Positions 26,185 to 34,343 of a stretch of DNA of 64,000 nucleotides are shown here, one piece after another. The notes under the pieces were generated by a model. It saw only the letters and a program-made list of their open reading frames with translations, was not told the DNA's origin and did no database searches. The stretch is from NCBI RefSeq assembly GCF_014695395.1, contig NZ_JACJOF010000028.1, positions 1 to 64,000 on the forward strand, written 5' to 3'. The stretch is from Nodosilinea sp. FACHB-131 (lineage in GTDB: Bacteria; Cyanobacteriota; Cyanobacteriia; Phormidesmidales; Phormidesmidaceae). How positions within the stretch are numbered: the first letter of the stretch is position 1; the number at the start of each line of letters is the position of its first letter. The translations under genes and the position numbers were made by a program.

Positions 26185-26602
26185 TTCTATCAAGACACGC
26201 AATAGCTTAGAAAAAGAAGGGCGATCGCCCCCTGAGTCGGCCCTAATTTTGGTAGATTTCACCGATAAAGATCCTTAAAGGCGGGACACAATAGTCATGT
26301 ATTGCCCCCTCTGTCTTTAGACGGCTAACGCTTCAATATCTGTCACAGGGATGACGTTTAGCCCGGGCCGTGCCCTCTATCGTCCATCATTACTGGTTTA
26401 GAGCAGCCCTGGTTCAAAACCCTGGTTGGCATCAGGAGCCACCCTATAGCCTACGGCCACTGGTTTGGAGCACCGTACTTTGAATACTGGCCCTGGAGTA
26501 CCGCTACGCACATCTATGCACATTGGGCTGTCACACCCTGTGTCCAACCATCACTTACGAGTAAGCACACACCCCATCTGAGACATCACCGGGAGGATAG
26601 CG
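26185..26602. other. Long noncoding stretch upstream of the NfeD-like gene
   Basis: About 400 bp with no convincing ORF. It contains a HIP1 site (26220-26227) and mixed-composition sequence, and ends in GGGAGGATAGCG, a strong ribosome-binding site for the gene at 26603. A long 5' leader is possible. No riboswitch or tRNA is recognised. Confidence 0.5.
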
Positions 26603-26842
26603 ATGAATCTGACCCACACTCTGGAACTTTTTGAAACCCCCAAAACCGCACGGGTAGAGCGCCCCATCACAGCCCAGCTGGAAGGGCGAGTCTATTACGA
26701 AGGTACCTACTGGCCTGCCCGAGTTTATGAAGGAGTCGTGGACGCCGGCATTGCCCTAGCTCCGTCGAGCTGGGTGACGGTAGTTGGCCGCTACGGGCTC
26801 ACCCTGCTAATTGTGCCGCCGCTAGGGCCAGCCCATGCCTAA
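26603..26842 (+). CDS. Short NfeD-like OB-fold protein
   Basis: 79 residues. After about 20 polar residues it reads PITAQLEGRVYYEGTYWPAR, then SSWVTVVGRYGLTLLIVPP. This is the five-stranded OB-fold C-terminal domain of NfeD proteins without their membrane or protease parts. Cyanobacteria often carry such short forms. NfeD domains are linked to stomatin/flotillin proteins, but none is encoded nearby. GGGAGGA lies 8 bp before the ATG. Confidence 0.78.
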   Translation: MNLTHTLELFETPKTARVERPITAQLEGRVYYEGTYWPARVYEGVVDAGIALAPSSWVTVVGRYGLTLLIVPPLGPAHA

Positions 26843-26933
26843 ATGCGGGAAGTTGCTGGGGTAGAAAGGCTTTGGCTAACTTGGGGCGATCGCCCCAGCA
26901 AACCCGCGTTTTCTGTAAAAATCCCTAAGGATC

Positions 26934-26968
26934 CGGCAAAAACCACTATGATTAAGGTGGTTTTGCCG
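26934..26968. other. Long hairpin between NfeD-like and SH3 genes
   Basis: The arm at 26934-26946 (CGGCAAAAACCAC) pairs with 26957-26968 (GTGGTTTTGCCG) with one bulged A and a 10-nt loop. No T-run follows. It could be a weak terminator for the gene before it or a leader structure for the gene after it. Confidence 0.6.
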
Positions 26969-26994
26969 ACTCCTTCCGCCACCACCGTTGACCT

Positions 26995-28191
26995 ATGGAT
27001 AGCCTGGCCCAAAGCCTTCTTTGGCTCCTCTGGGAAACGCACCCAGATGTTGATCCTGTCCCAGCGGGTTCTGCCTCAGTCCTGCCGTTAGCTCCCGAGC
27101 AGGGCAAAACACAAGTAGCGCCAGTGGGCACTATGCCCCTGCGGAATCGGTCGTTGGCGATCGCGGCTGGGGCGATGATTCTAAGCAGCGGCCTAGGGGC
27201 ACCGGCTCTGGCCAACGGGCATCTCTGGGGCAGCACCGTCTATGCCAACACTCGCGAGGGGTATGCCCTCAACGTGCGCTGGGGGCCAGGCACCAACAGT
27301 GGCATCAATCGCTGTGTGCTCCGGGGCACTGCCCTACAAGTTTCTGGGGTTGAGCGCAACGGCTGGGTGCAACTCATTGATGCCACATGGGTCGCAAGCA
27401 ACCTGGTCAGTGGGTCTGTAGCAATAGATCCCCCTGACAAAAATTTGACCACGGTGGTCACACCAGGGAATCGCTGCGAGATCAGGAGAATAGATCCTGA
27501 AGTAAATCCGGGCAATCTGGCCACGGTAATTACTCCGCAGAATTTTGCCCTCAATATTCGCAACGGCCCTGGCTTCAATTATCAGATCGTCGGGCAATAC
27601 ATCAACGGCAGTCGCATTCCAGTAACTGGGAGATTTAGCAACGGCTGGGCTCAGCTCACCAACGGCAACTGGGTTGATAGTGGCCACATTCAGTACAGCG
27701 GTCCCATTCACGGCGGCAACCAGACCAATCCTGGCTCAACCCCCAACGCCGATGTAATGGAATTGCAACGACTACTGCGCCAGGCCGGCTTTTTACCGTC
27801 TAACTTTATTGTCTCCGGCATCTACGATCAGACAACTCAAAATGCTGTGCGTGAGTTTCAGCGGGTGAATGGGCTGCCAATCACCGGTGTTGTAGATGCG
27901 GCCACCTGGCAGGCCCTTTACCGTGCCACTGCGCCACCAACGCCGCTCCCTTCCCCTAGCCCCAACCCCAGCCCAGATCCGACCAACCCACCACCTAGCG
28001 GAACCAGTCAGCGGCGAGTGGTCACCGACGGCGACGCAACCTCCGTGTTTGACGGCCCAGGCACCGAGTTCGGCACTATTAGAAGCGTACCCAACGGCTC
28101 GATTGTGACTGTGACTGGGCGCACCTCTGGCAATTGGTCAGAATTGCTTGACGGTGGCTGGATTTTCTCCCTTTGGCTGGAGCCAGTTTAG
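26995..28191 (+). CDS. Exported SH3/peptidoglycan-binding-domain protein
   Basis: 398 residues. The first 46 residues are an unusual presequence (MDSLAQSLLWLLWETHPDV). A signal-like segment then runs from Met47 (MPLRNRSLAIAAGAMILSSG, with a possible ALA cleavage site). Next come two bacterial SH3 domains (about 80-125 and 165-215), a peptidoglycan-binding type 1 domain (VMELQRLLRQAGFLPSNF and REFQRVNGLPITGVVDAATW), a Pro/Ser-rich linker and a third SH3 at the C-terminus. It should bind cell wall in the periplasm and has no catalytic domain. A start at ATG 27133 is an alternative. Confidence 0.85.
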   Translation: MDSLAQSLLWLLWETHPDVDPVPAGSASVLPLAPEQGKTQVAPVGTMPLRNRSLAIAAGAMILSSGLGAPALANGHLWGSTVYANTREGYALNVRWGPGTNSGINRCVLRGTALQVSGVERNGWVQLIDATWVASNLVSGSVAIDPPDKNLTTVVTPGNRCEIRRIDPEVNPGNLATVITPQNFALNIRNGPGFNYQIVGQYINGSRIPVTGRFSNGWAQLTNGNWVDSGHIQYSGPIHGGNQTNPGSTPNADVMELQRLLRQAGFLPSNFIVSGIYDQTTQNAVREFQRVNGLPITGVVDAATWQALYRATAPPTPLPSPSPNPSPDPTNPPPSGTSQRRVVTDGDATSVFDGPGTEFGTIRSVPNGSIVTVTGRTSGNWSELLDGGWIFSLWLEPV

Positions 28192-28554
28192 GTTAAAGAA
28201 CCACCCTCTAGCAGGACGCCAATACGGAAGCCATCTAGCTAACGGAATAGATCAGAACCTAGGCGTCTTTACTATGGCTTATAAAGTTTATTTCCAACGG
28301 TCATGAAACGCGTCAAAATCAGTCGCTGCAAGGGTTTGAGCGTATTCAAAACTCTTTGCAGCATTTTCTGGGCGAGCGCAACATCTTGTGACTTAGTGAC
28401 CTTTTGTGTATAACAATACTTAAGCAAAACTATTGAGTAGTCCACGAACCATACCGGATGCCTCAGTAGAAGCCCTGAAAGGTTAGTCAATGCGTCGGTT
28501 TACCGGTCTTGGCGAATCCTTACACCGGTCACTGGCGTTTCGAGGAACTTAACC
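28192..28554. other. Noncoding stretch before small membrane-protein gene
   Basis: About 360 bp, AT-richer than its surroundings. I see no supported gene. GAGGA near its end is the likely ribosome-binding site for the TTG at 28555. No RNA gene is recognised. Confidence 0.45.
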
Positions 28555-28926
28555 TTGCTTAACGACACCAAGTCATCTTCCACCCTTTGGTCCTCTGTCC
28601 AAAACGCTGCCTTTTGGGTGCTGCAAATCGTTGATATTCGTCTGGCCTTGGTGATTGGTCTGGCGGCCTTCATGCTAGCCGTTGGGTTTGACTCCTCGGG
28701 CAACAAAGCTGAGGCCGCTGACTTGGCAACAGGCCCATCGCTAGTACCCGTTTCTGTGAGCGTGACTGCTACACCCAGCTATGCCTTTGCAGGGCAGCCC
28801 CTAGTTAGAGATGCTCAGCTAGCCACTGCCCGTCGTCTGCGTCACGGCAGTCTGACTAGCGCGATCATGACCAGCAACCGCTTAACGGATGCCCACTTCT
28901 TCATTGACCTACCCTCAGAGCAGTAG
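28555..28926 (+). CDS. Small single-TM or secreted protein, unknown
   Basis: 123 residues from a TTG at 28555 with GAGGA about 10 bp upstream. After 25 polar residues there is a hydrophobic helix (LALVIGLAAFMLAVGF), followed by NKAEAADL, which could be a signal-peptidase site. The rest is Ala/Ser/Leu-rich with a basic stretch RRLRHGSL. No family is recognised. A following hairpin (28982-29018) resembles a terminator, supporting a real transcription unit. Confidence 0.55.
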   Translation: MLNDTKSSSTLWSSVQNAAFWVLQIVDIRLALVIGLAAFMLAVGFDSSGNKAEAADLATGPSLVPVSVSVTATPSYAFAGQPLVRDAQLATARRLRHGSLTSAIMTSNRLTDAHFFIDLPSEQ

Positions 28927-28981
28927 CAGTTAACCTGTTGCTGTAATACACAGGGACTCATGACAACCAAATATACTGACT

Positions 28982-29030
28982 GCGCTGAGGGCTAAAATAT
29001 TATGTTGGCCCCCAGCGCTGTTTAGTTTAA
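28982..29030 (+). terminator. Probable Rho-independent terminator
   Basis: GCGCTGAGGGC (28982-28992) pairs with GCCCCCAGCGC near 29008-29018 with one mismatch, and TGTTTAGTTT follows. It lies about 55 bp after the small membrane-protein gene and before the argZ leader. Confidence 0.65.
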
Positions 29031-29102
29031 GCACCTCCTGGTATGGCCTCTGTTGCCCGGTTCGTTTGTTTGCTTTGATTCTCTTCACGTCGGCACATTC
29101 CT

Positions 29103-31208
29103 ATGACCTCCTCCATTCGCTTTCTCATGTGCGCTCCCCATCACTACGAGGTGGATTACGTCATCAACCCTTGGATGGAGGGCAACATTCACCGCTCGTC
29201 GATTGAAGCCGCTCAAGAGCAGTGGCAAGGCCTCTACCAAATCATTACCGATCGCGCCGATGTCAATCTGGTCAAACCCCAGCAGGGCTGGCCCGACATG
29301 GTGTTTACCGCCAACGCCGGGCTGATCTTGGGCAATCAGGTGGTGCTCAGCCGCTTTCTGCACCCAGAGCGTCAGGGCGAAGAGCCGTTCTTTAAAGAAT
29401 GGTTTGAGGCTCAGGGTCACCAGGTGTTTACCCTGCCTCCCGATCTGCCCTTCGAAGGTGCAGGCGATGCCCTGCTCGATCGCGAGGGGCGCTGGCTGTG
29501 GGCGGGCTATGGCTTCCGCACCGAGCTAGACTCCCACGGGTTGGTGGCCGAGTGGCTCAACATCGAAGTGCTGTCGCTGCACCTGATGGATGAGCGCTTT
29601 TACCATTTGGATACCTGTTTTTGTCCGCTGACCGGTGGCTATCTGCTCTACTACCCCGCCGCCTTTGACGCTTACTCCAACCGGCTCATTGAGCTGCGAG
29701 TGCCCCCCGAAAAGCGCATTGCTATTGATGAGCCCGACGCCATCAACTTTGCCTGCAACTCGGTGAATGTCGATCGCACCGTGATCATGAACAAAGCTAG
29801 CGATGAGCTGAAGGCGCAGCTGGCCGACGCGGGCTTTGAGGTGGTAGAAACGCCGCTGACTGAGTTTCTCAAGGCTGGAGGTGCGGCTAAATGTCTCACC
29901 CTGCGGGTGACTGAGCCCCTGCACCCCGAACCTGCCAGAGAAAAAGGCATCATTGCCCGCACCGTCACCATAACCGGCCACCTGCTCGACTCAGGTCTAG
30001 TCAGCCGAGCGCTAGATTTAGTGATGGAGGGCGGCGGCAGCTTTCAGGTGCTGAATTTTGATCTGGGCGAACAGCGCCAGAGCACCTCATCGGCAGAAAT
30101 CCGCGTCTCGGCCCCCGATCGCGAAGTAATGGACGAGATCATGGCCCAGCTGATCGATCTGGGTGCAGTAGCACTGCCTGAGGAACAGCAGGATGCCCAT
30201 CTGGTCACCATTACCCAGGCCGGAGTTGCCCCCGACGACTTCTACAGTTCCACCATTTACCCCACCGAGGTGCGGGTGCGAGGGCAGTGGGTGCGGGTGC
30301 AGGGTCAGCGCATGGATGGCGTGATTGTAGTGTCGGAGTCAGAGCCGGTGGCGACCTGCAAGCTGCTGCGCGACCTGGCGGTGGGTGATCAGGTAATTGT
30401 CGGCTATGACGGCATTCGCAGCGTCCGCAGCACCAAAGATCGCAGCCGCGCCGCTGCCACCACCGAAGAGTTTAGCTTTATGGGCTCGGGGGTCTCTAGC
30501 GAGCGCCGGGTCGAGCTGATTGTCGAACAGGTAGCTTGGGACCTGCGCCGTCTGCGCGACCAGGGCGGCAAGGTGGCGGTGGTGGCTGGCCCGGTGGTGA
30601 TTCACACTGGCGGCGGCGACCATCTGGGGCGACTGATTCGCGAGGGCTATGTGCAGGCGCTGCTGGGGGGCAATGCGATCGCCGTTCACGACATTGAGCA
30701 AGCCATGCTCGGCACCTCCCTGGGCGTTGATATGAAGCAGGGCACCTCAGTGCGTGGCGGCCATCGCCACCACCTGCGGGCGATCAACAGCATTCGCCGC
30801 TGCGGCAGCATCGCCAACGCGGTCGAGCAGGGCGTGCTGACTCGCGGCGTGCTCTACGAGTGCGTCAAGCATGGTGTGCCCTTCTCCCTAGCTGGTTCCA
30901 TTCGCGACGACGGCCCCCTACCCGACACCAAAATGAACCTGCTCGAAGCCCAGGCCGAGTACGCTCGCCTAATCGAAGGCTGCGACCTGATTCTCATGCT
31001 ATCGACGATGCTGCATGCGATCGGCGTGGGTAATATGACCCCTTCAGGCGTGAAGATGGTCTGCGTTGACATCAATCCTGCCGTGGTGACGAAGCTAGCC
31101 GATCGCGGTTCGCTAGAGTCTACTGGGGTGGTGACCGATGTGGGCCTGTTCCTCAGTCTGTTGGTGAAGCAGCTCGACAAACTCACCCAGCGCCACGTGA
31201 TGGCTTAG
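29103..31208 (+). CDS. argZ: Arginine dihydrolase / ornithine cyclodeaminase-like ArgZ (AgrE)
   Basis: 701 residues. The N-terminal half is a guanidine-group-modifying fold (MCAPHHYEVDYVINPWMEGN), and a Cys in GGAAKCLTLRV falls at residue 264, the catalytic Cys position of Synechocystis ArgZ and Anabaena AgrE. The enzyme turns arginine directly into ornithine, CO2 and ammonia, and starts the cyanobacterial ornithine-ammonia cycle. Residues from about 285 onward match the LOR/SDH-type and ornithine-cyclodeaminase-like region, which in AgrE makes proline from ornithine. It therefore mobilises arginine stored as cyanophycin. Monocistronic, with a terminator-like hairpin downstream. Confidence 0.93.
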   Translation: MTSSIRFLMCAPHHYEVDYVINPWMEGNIHRSSIEAAQEQWQGLYQIITDRADVNLVKPQQGWPDMVFTANAGLILGNQVVLSRFLHPERQGEEPFFKEWFEAQGHQVFTLPPDLPFEGAGDALLDREGRWLWAGYGFRTELDSHGLVAEWLNIEVLSLHLMDERFYHLDTCFCPLTGGYLLYYPAAFDAYSNRLIELRVPPEKRIAIDEPDAINFACNSVNVDRTVIMNKASDELKAQLADAGFEVVETPLTEFLKAGGAAKCLTLRVTEPLHPEPAREKGIIARTVTITGHLLDSGLVSRALDLVMEGGGSFQVLNFDLGEQRQSTSSAEIRVSAPDREVMDEIMAQLIDLGAVALPEEQQDAHLVTITQAGVAPDDFYSSTIYPTEVRVRGQWVRVQGQRMDGVIVVSESEPVATCKLLRDLAVGDQVIVGYDGIRSVRSTKDRSRAAATTEEFSFMGSGVSSERRVELIVEQVAWDLRRLRDQGGKVAVVAGPVVIHTGGGDHLGRLIREGYVQALLGGNAIAVHDIEQAMLGTSLGVDMKQGTSVRGGHRHHLRAINSIRRCGSIANAVEQGVLTRGVLYECVKHGVPFSLAGSIRDDGPLPDTKMNLLEAQAEYARLIEGCDLILMLSTMLHAIGVGNMTPSGVKMVCVDINPAVVTKLADRGSLESTGVVTDVGLFLSLLVKQLDKLTQRHVMA

Positions 31209-31228
31209 CCTTAGAGGGCTGTACAATA

Positions 31229-31261
31229 AGCGTCCCAAGCTTATTTAAAGTTTGGGACGCT
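31229..31261. terminator. Hairpin between convergent genes
   Basis: AGCGTCCCAA (31229-31238) pairs perfectly with TTGGGACGCT (31252-31261). It lies between argZ (+) and the AT-rich gene at 31287 (-), so it could terminate both. AT-rich flanks but no long T-run. Confidence 0.7.
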
Positions 31262-31286
31262 AATAAACTTTCCGTGAATTAAGTAT

Positions 31287-31700
31287 TTAGTCATCAATCC
31301 ATCTTGGATTTCCTAAAACTCCATAGTTGGCATCACAAGTTGTTTTGTAAATCTCTAAGATCATTTGGAGAGTTAGCCGTTCTAAATCACTTATTGAAGT
31401 ATCCTCTTTTACCAACTTATCAATAATGTCTGTCCTCAACTCCCTTGCATACATTACCGTCAAAGTAATAGCGTCGTTCTCTTGCCGATGAGTAAGGTAC
31501 TTCTCAGCTTTCTTAAAGTGAGCGATTTGTTCACTAGTAACAAAATCAAGTATTCTGTATAGAGATTGAGCTTGCACAAAAAGGTTTTGCACAGCTTGAT
31601 AAGCAACGCTTTTTTGGCCTTCTGGGCTTATTTTATCTTTTACGGCTTCATAAAATTGGTTAGTGTTCGGCTTCATTGTTTTGGGATTGAAGTACTTCAC
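31287..31700 (-). CDS. Unknown protein in AT-rich islet
   Basis: 137 residues from a GTG at 31700, or 129 from the ATG at 31676. Soluble, helical and Lys/Glu-rich: EAVKDKISPEGQKSVAYQAV and SDLERLTLQMILEIYKTTCD. No family is recognised. Codon use and base composition are clearly more AT-rich than the neighbouring core genes, and the next gene shares this. Together they look like a recent insertion between argZ and ftsY. Confidence 0.6.
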   Translation of the reverse strand: MKYFNPKTMKPNTNQFYEAVKDKISPEGQKSVAYQAVQNLFVQAQSLYRILDFVTSEQIAHFKKAEKYLTHRQENDAITLTVMYARELRTDIIDKLVKEDTSISDLERLTLQMILEIYKTTCDANYGVLGNPRWIDD

Positions 31701-31802
31701 TTTTGTTTCTCATTGAAGCAGGATAAAGTGGCTTAGAGGTTTATTGGTAATACCGCGTCAATAGATTAGAATCACTTGGCCACCTGAAATGAAAAGAATA
31801 TT

Positions 31803-32423
31803 TCAATTCCTAAGAAATCTTCGAGTTGACTTTTTAAGAACCCGAAAGTAAGTTCCAAATAGCACTAACGACAGCACCAAATAAATCAAAGCATAGGTAA
31901 CGCTAAGCGACACCAAGATTAAAACAGGTATGAACGTTGTCGCTAGGGCAAAAACCGAAAGGAAGGCGGCGAAAGTAGATCTGTAACTTTGTAGAAGTTT
32001 TGCTTCTTTTTCAAGGTTAAGACCAAAAACACCTGACCCTTCGATCACACTCAGCTCTTTTCTAATTTCTTCCTCATAGCTCTGGAGATTATCTGCAAAG
32101 AAGATAATAAAAGACTGTTTGATCAGATTCCAGAACCCAATGATGGCAATGATTAGCAGCAGGCTAAGAAAACCTAAGAATAGCAACCCGCTAGTATCAA
32201 TCTCAGGCTTTGCCAGCGCAATAAAATCGACGACGGGTTTCCAAAGAGCGATGGTAGCCCCAATCACTCCCATCAACTTAAGGTCTTCAAAGGCGCTTTG
32301 GATATAGTTTTCTGCCTGCTGGCTTAACCGCACGTACTCTTTATAGAGATAATCCAATCGTTGTTCAGGTTCCATGGGCGTGTTTAGAGCAATAGTTACT
32401 CGACTATATTCAATAGTGCCCAT
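31803..32423 (-). CDS. Unknown four-TM protein in AT-rich islet
   Basis: 206 residues from the ATG at 32423 (a start at 32375 is also possible). A polar helical N-terminus (EQRLDYLYKEYVRLSQQAEN) precedes one or two TMs (about residues 50-95, including LLFLGFLSLLLIIAIIGFWN). A cytoplasmic coil (SYEEEIRKELSVIEGSGVFG) and two more TMs (about 150-190) follow. The tail is basic (LKKSTRRFLRN). No family is recognised. AT-rich like its neighbour. The layout of a small protein plus a multi-TM protein fits many mobile accessory modules but proves nothing. Confidence 0.62.
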   Translation of the reverse strand: MGTIEYSRVTIALNTPMEPEQRLDYLYKEYVRLSQQAENYIQSAFEDLKLMGVIGATIALWKPVVDFIALAKPEIDTSGLLFLGFLSLLLIIAIIGFWNLIKQSFIIFFADNLQSYEEEIRKELSVIEGSGVFGLNLEKEAKLLQSYRSTFAAFLSVFALATTFIPVLILVSLSVTYALIYLVLSLVLFGTYFRVLKKSTRRFLRN

Positions 32424-32460
32424 CAACCGGTCTACCAATCTGCAAACCAGAGGTTAGCCA

Positions 32461-32497
32461 CCAACAAACTTGCCACTTTTAGAGAGGCAAGAGTTGG
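32461..32497 (-). terminator. Two-step hairpin downstream of ftsY
   Basis: CCAAC (32461-32465) and CTTGCC (32469-32474) pair with GGCAAG (32486-32491) and GTTGG (32493-32497). It lies about 20 bp beyond the ftsY stop. No T-run, so it is only a candidate. Confidence 0.45.
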
Positions 32498-32515
32498 TGA
32501 ACAAACTTGAGAAGC

Positions 32516-34162
32516 TCAACCACTCACTAGGGCTTCGACAAACTCATAACTGGAGAAAGGCCGCAGATCTTCAATGCCTTCCCCGGCACCGATAAAACGG
32601 ATGGGTAGCCCCAGTTGCTCGACCACCGCTAGGGCAACACCGCCTTTCGCGGTGCCGTCGAGCTTGGTAAGCACCACGCCGCTGAGGTTGGCGGCTTCGG
32701 CAAAGACTTCTGCTTGGCGCAGGCCGTTTTGGCCCAGCGTGGCATCGAGCACAAGCAGCGCTTCGACATGGGCATCGGGAGCTTTTTTATCGACGATGCG
32801 GCGAATTTTTGCCAGTTCGTCCATTAGGTTCTTTTTGTTTTGTAAGCGCCCGGCTGTATCAACCAGGAGCAGTTCGATGTTGCGGGACTGGGAGGCGGCG
32901 ATCGCGTCATATACCACCGCTGCTGGGTCAGTGTTCTGCCCTGGATTGGCAATCACCTCTACATCGCTGCGAGCACCCCAGGTTTTGACCTGCTCGACAG
33001 CGGCGGCACGAAAGGTGTCGGCGGCGGCAATTAGGGTGTTGTAGCCTGACTTTTTAGCAATGTGGGCCAGCTTGCCGATGGTGGTAGTTTTGCCCGCGCC
33101 GTTGACCCCGGTCATTAGCCAGATGTTGAAGCTGCCCTTTTCGGGGGTAAACGCCAGGTTGTGGGAGTCAGCCAGGGGCGCATCGAGCATATCCCGGAGA
33201 ATAGATTTGAGGTAGGCGATCGCCTGATCGGGCGGCAGCACCTCCTGGCGCATGCGGGCTTGCAGCGCCTCGATCACTTTGTCGGTGGCGGCGACTCCCA
33301 CATCAGCCTGCAACAGCAGAGCCTCAATTTCCATTACCGCGTCGTCGTTAAGCGGCCCCTGGCCGACGATCGCCTTGAGCTGGTTAACCAAGCCGAGGCG
33401 GGTTTTATTCAGCCCCTGACGCAGCTTGTTGAGCCAGGTGATCTCTTCGGCAGAGATGTCGTCGGGACGGCGTCCCTGAGCGGCGAGAACTTCTGCTGAC
33501 CAGAGAAAGGCTTCGTCTAGATCAATATCGGGGAGAACGAGAGCGGGAGGCGTAGTGACGGCGGCAACAGGGGCGGGCTCGGGCTCGGGCTCTGCGATCG
33601 CTGTTGCCTCTAACTGAGCTAAACGCTGCAGGCGTTCTTCCTCTGCCTGTGCCCAAAAGGGTCGAGGCGCAACGGGTTCGGGCTCGGGTTCCGGCTCCAC
33701 CGCTGCTGGCTCTACAGTGGAGACTTCAACCTCAGCAGCGGGTTCGACGACAGCAGATTCTACGGCAGATTCGGCGGTTTCTAAGGGTTCTGAAATGGCC
33801 GGATCTGTCTCAGCGTCCAACGTTTCCGCTGGTTCTGCATTCTCAGTCTCAACGACTGGCTCACTAGCCGCAGTCTCTTCAACGGCTTCAGTATCGGTCT
33901 CTGCCACCGCAGCAGCAGTCTCCTCCACCGCTTCAGCGGGCACTGCGGCAACTGCATCTTCAGTCTTCGCCTCAGCCTGCTGTTTCTGAATATTTTGGTA
34001 GGCCGCCTTGGCCCATTTCAGATAGTCTTCTGACGATAGCTGCGGGGTGGCTGGAGTAGGTGCTTGAGCGGGTTCTGGGGCTTTAGCCTCAGCCTGTTTA
34101 GCATCAGCATCGGCGCTGTTAGACTTGTCGAAACCGCGCTGAAACCAGTTGAACCCAGCCAT
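32516..34162 (-). CDS. ftsY: Signal recognition particle receptor FtsY
   Basis: 548 residues from ATG 34162 (MAGFNWFQRGFDKSN). An acidic Glu/Ala/Pro-rich A domain of about 210 residues is followed by the N domain and the SRP GTPase G domain. Visible motifs are G1 TGVNGAGKTTTIGKLAHIAK, DTFRAAAVEQVKTW, G3 LLLVDTAGRLQNKKN, G4 LTKLDGTAKGG, and the end GAGEGIEDLRPFSSYEFVEA. It docks ribosome-SRP complexes at the membrane for cotranslational insertion. It is the last gene of DUF502-nusB-ftsY. Longer in-frame starts upstream lack family resemblance. Confidence 0.95.
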   Translation of the reverse strand: MAGFNWFQRGFDKSNSADADAKQAEAKAPEPAQAPTPATPQLSSEDYLKWAKAAYQNIQKQQAEAKTEDAVAAVPAEAVEETAAAVAETDTEAVEETAASEPVVETENAEPAETLDAETDPAISEPLETAESAVESAVVEPAAEVEVSTVEPAAVEPEPEPEPVAPRPFWAQAEEERLQRLAQLEATAIAEPEPEPAPVAAVTTPPALVLPDIDLDEAFLWSAEVLAAQGRRPDDISAEEITWLNKLRQGLNKTRLGLVNQLKAIVGQGPLNDDAVMEIEALLLQADVGVAATDKVIEALQARMRQEVLPPDQAIAYLKSILRDMLDAPLADSHNLAFTPEKGSFNIWLMTGVNGAGKTTTIGKLAHIAKKSGYNTLIAAADTFRAAAVEQVKTWGARSDVEVIANPGQNTDPAAVVYDAIAASQSRNIELLLVDTAGRLQNKKNLMDELAKIRRIVDKKAPDAHVEALLVLDATLGQNGLRQAEVFAEAANLSGVVLTKLDGTAKGGVALAVVEQLGLPIRFIGAGEGIEDLRPFSSYEFVEALVSG

Positions 34163-34343
34163 ATCAGAGCTACCTTGGACGTTGTTACTGTTGTTAATAG
34201 TATCGTTCTCAGGGCAAACCACGGGTACGTTCATCCACACCCGAGCCGGGCTTCGGACCCACTGGCAGAAGGGATGAACTTCACCAGGCTCTAGTCCGCT
34301 CAGCCCGCTACCAACTCCCTAACCCATCCACCCTATCCACTCC

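Noticed and set aside
26410-26470. GGTTCAAAACC resembling a tRNA T-arm
   Set aside because: The flanking bases do not form a T-stem, and no acceptor, D or anticodon arms can be built around it.
26283-26600. Cyclic-di-AMP riboswitch upstream of cell-wall or NfeD-like genes
   Set aside because: The conserved core sequences of that riboswitch class were not found in the right order.
28272-28490. 72-codon reverse frame in the gap before the small membrane-protein gene
   Set aside because: It begins at TTG without a ribosome-binding site and resembles no family; the region is more likely untranslated.
28927-29102. NtcA-type GTA-N8-TAC site upstream of argZ
   Set aside because: Looked for because the gene is in nitrogen metabolism, but no copy with correct spacing was seen.
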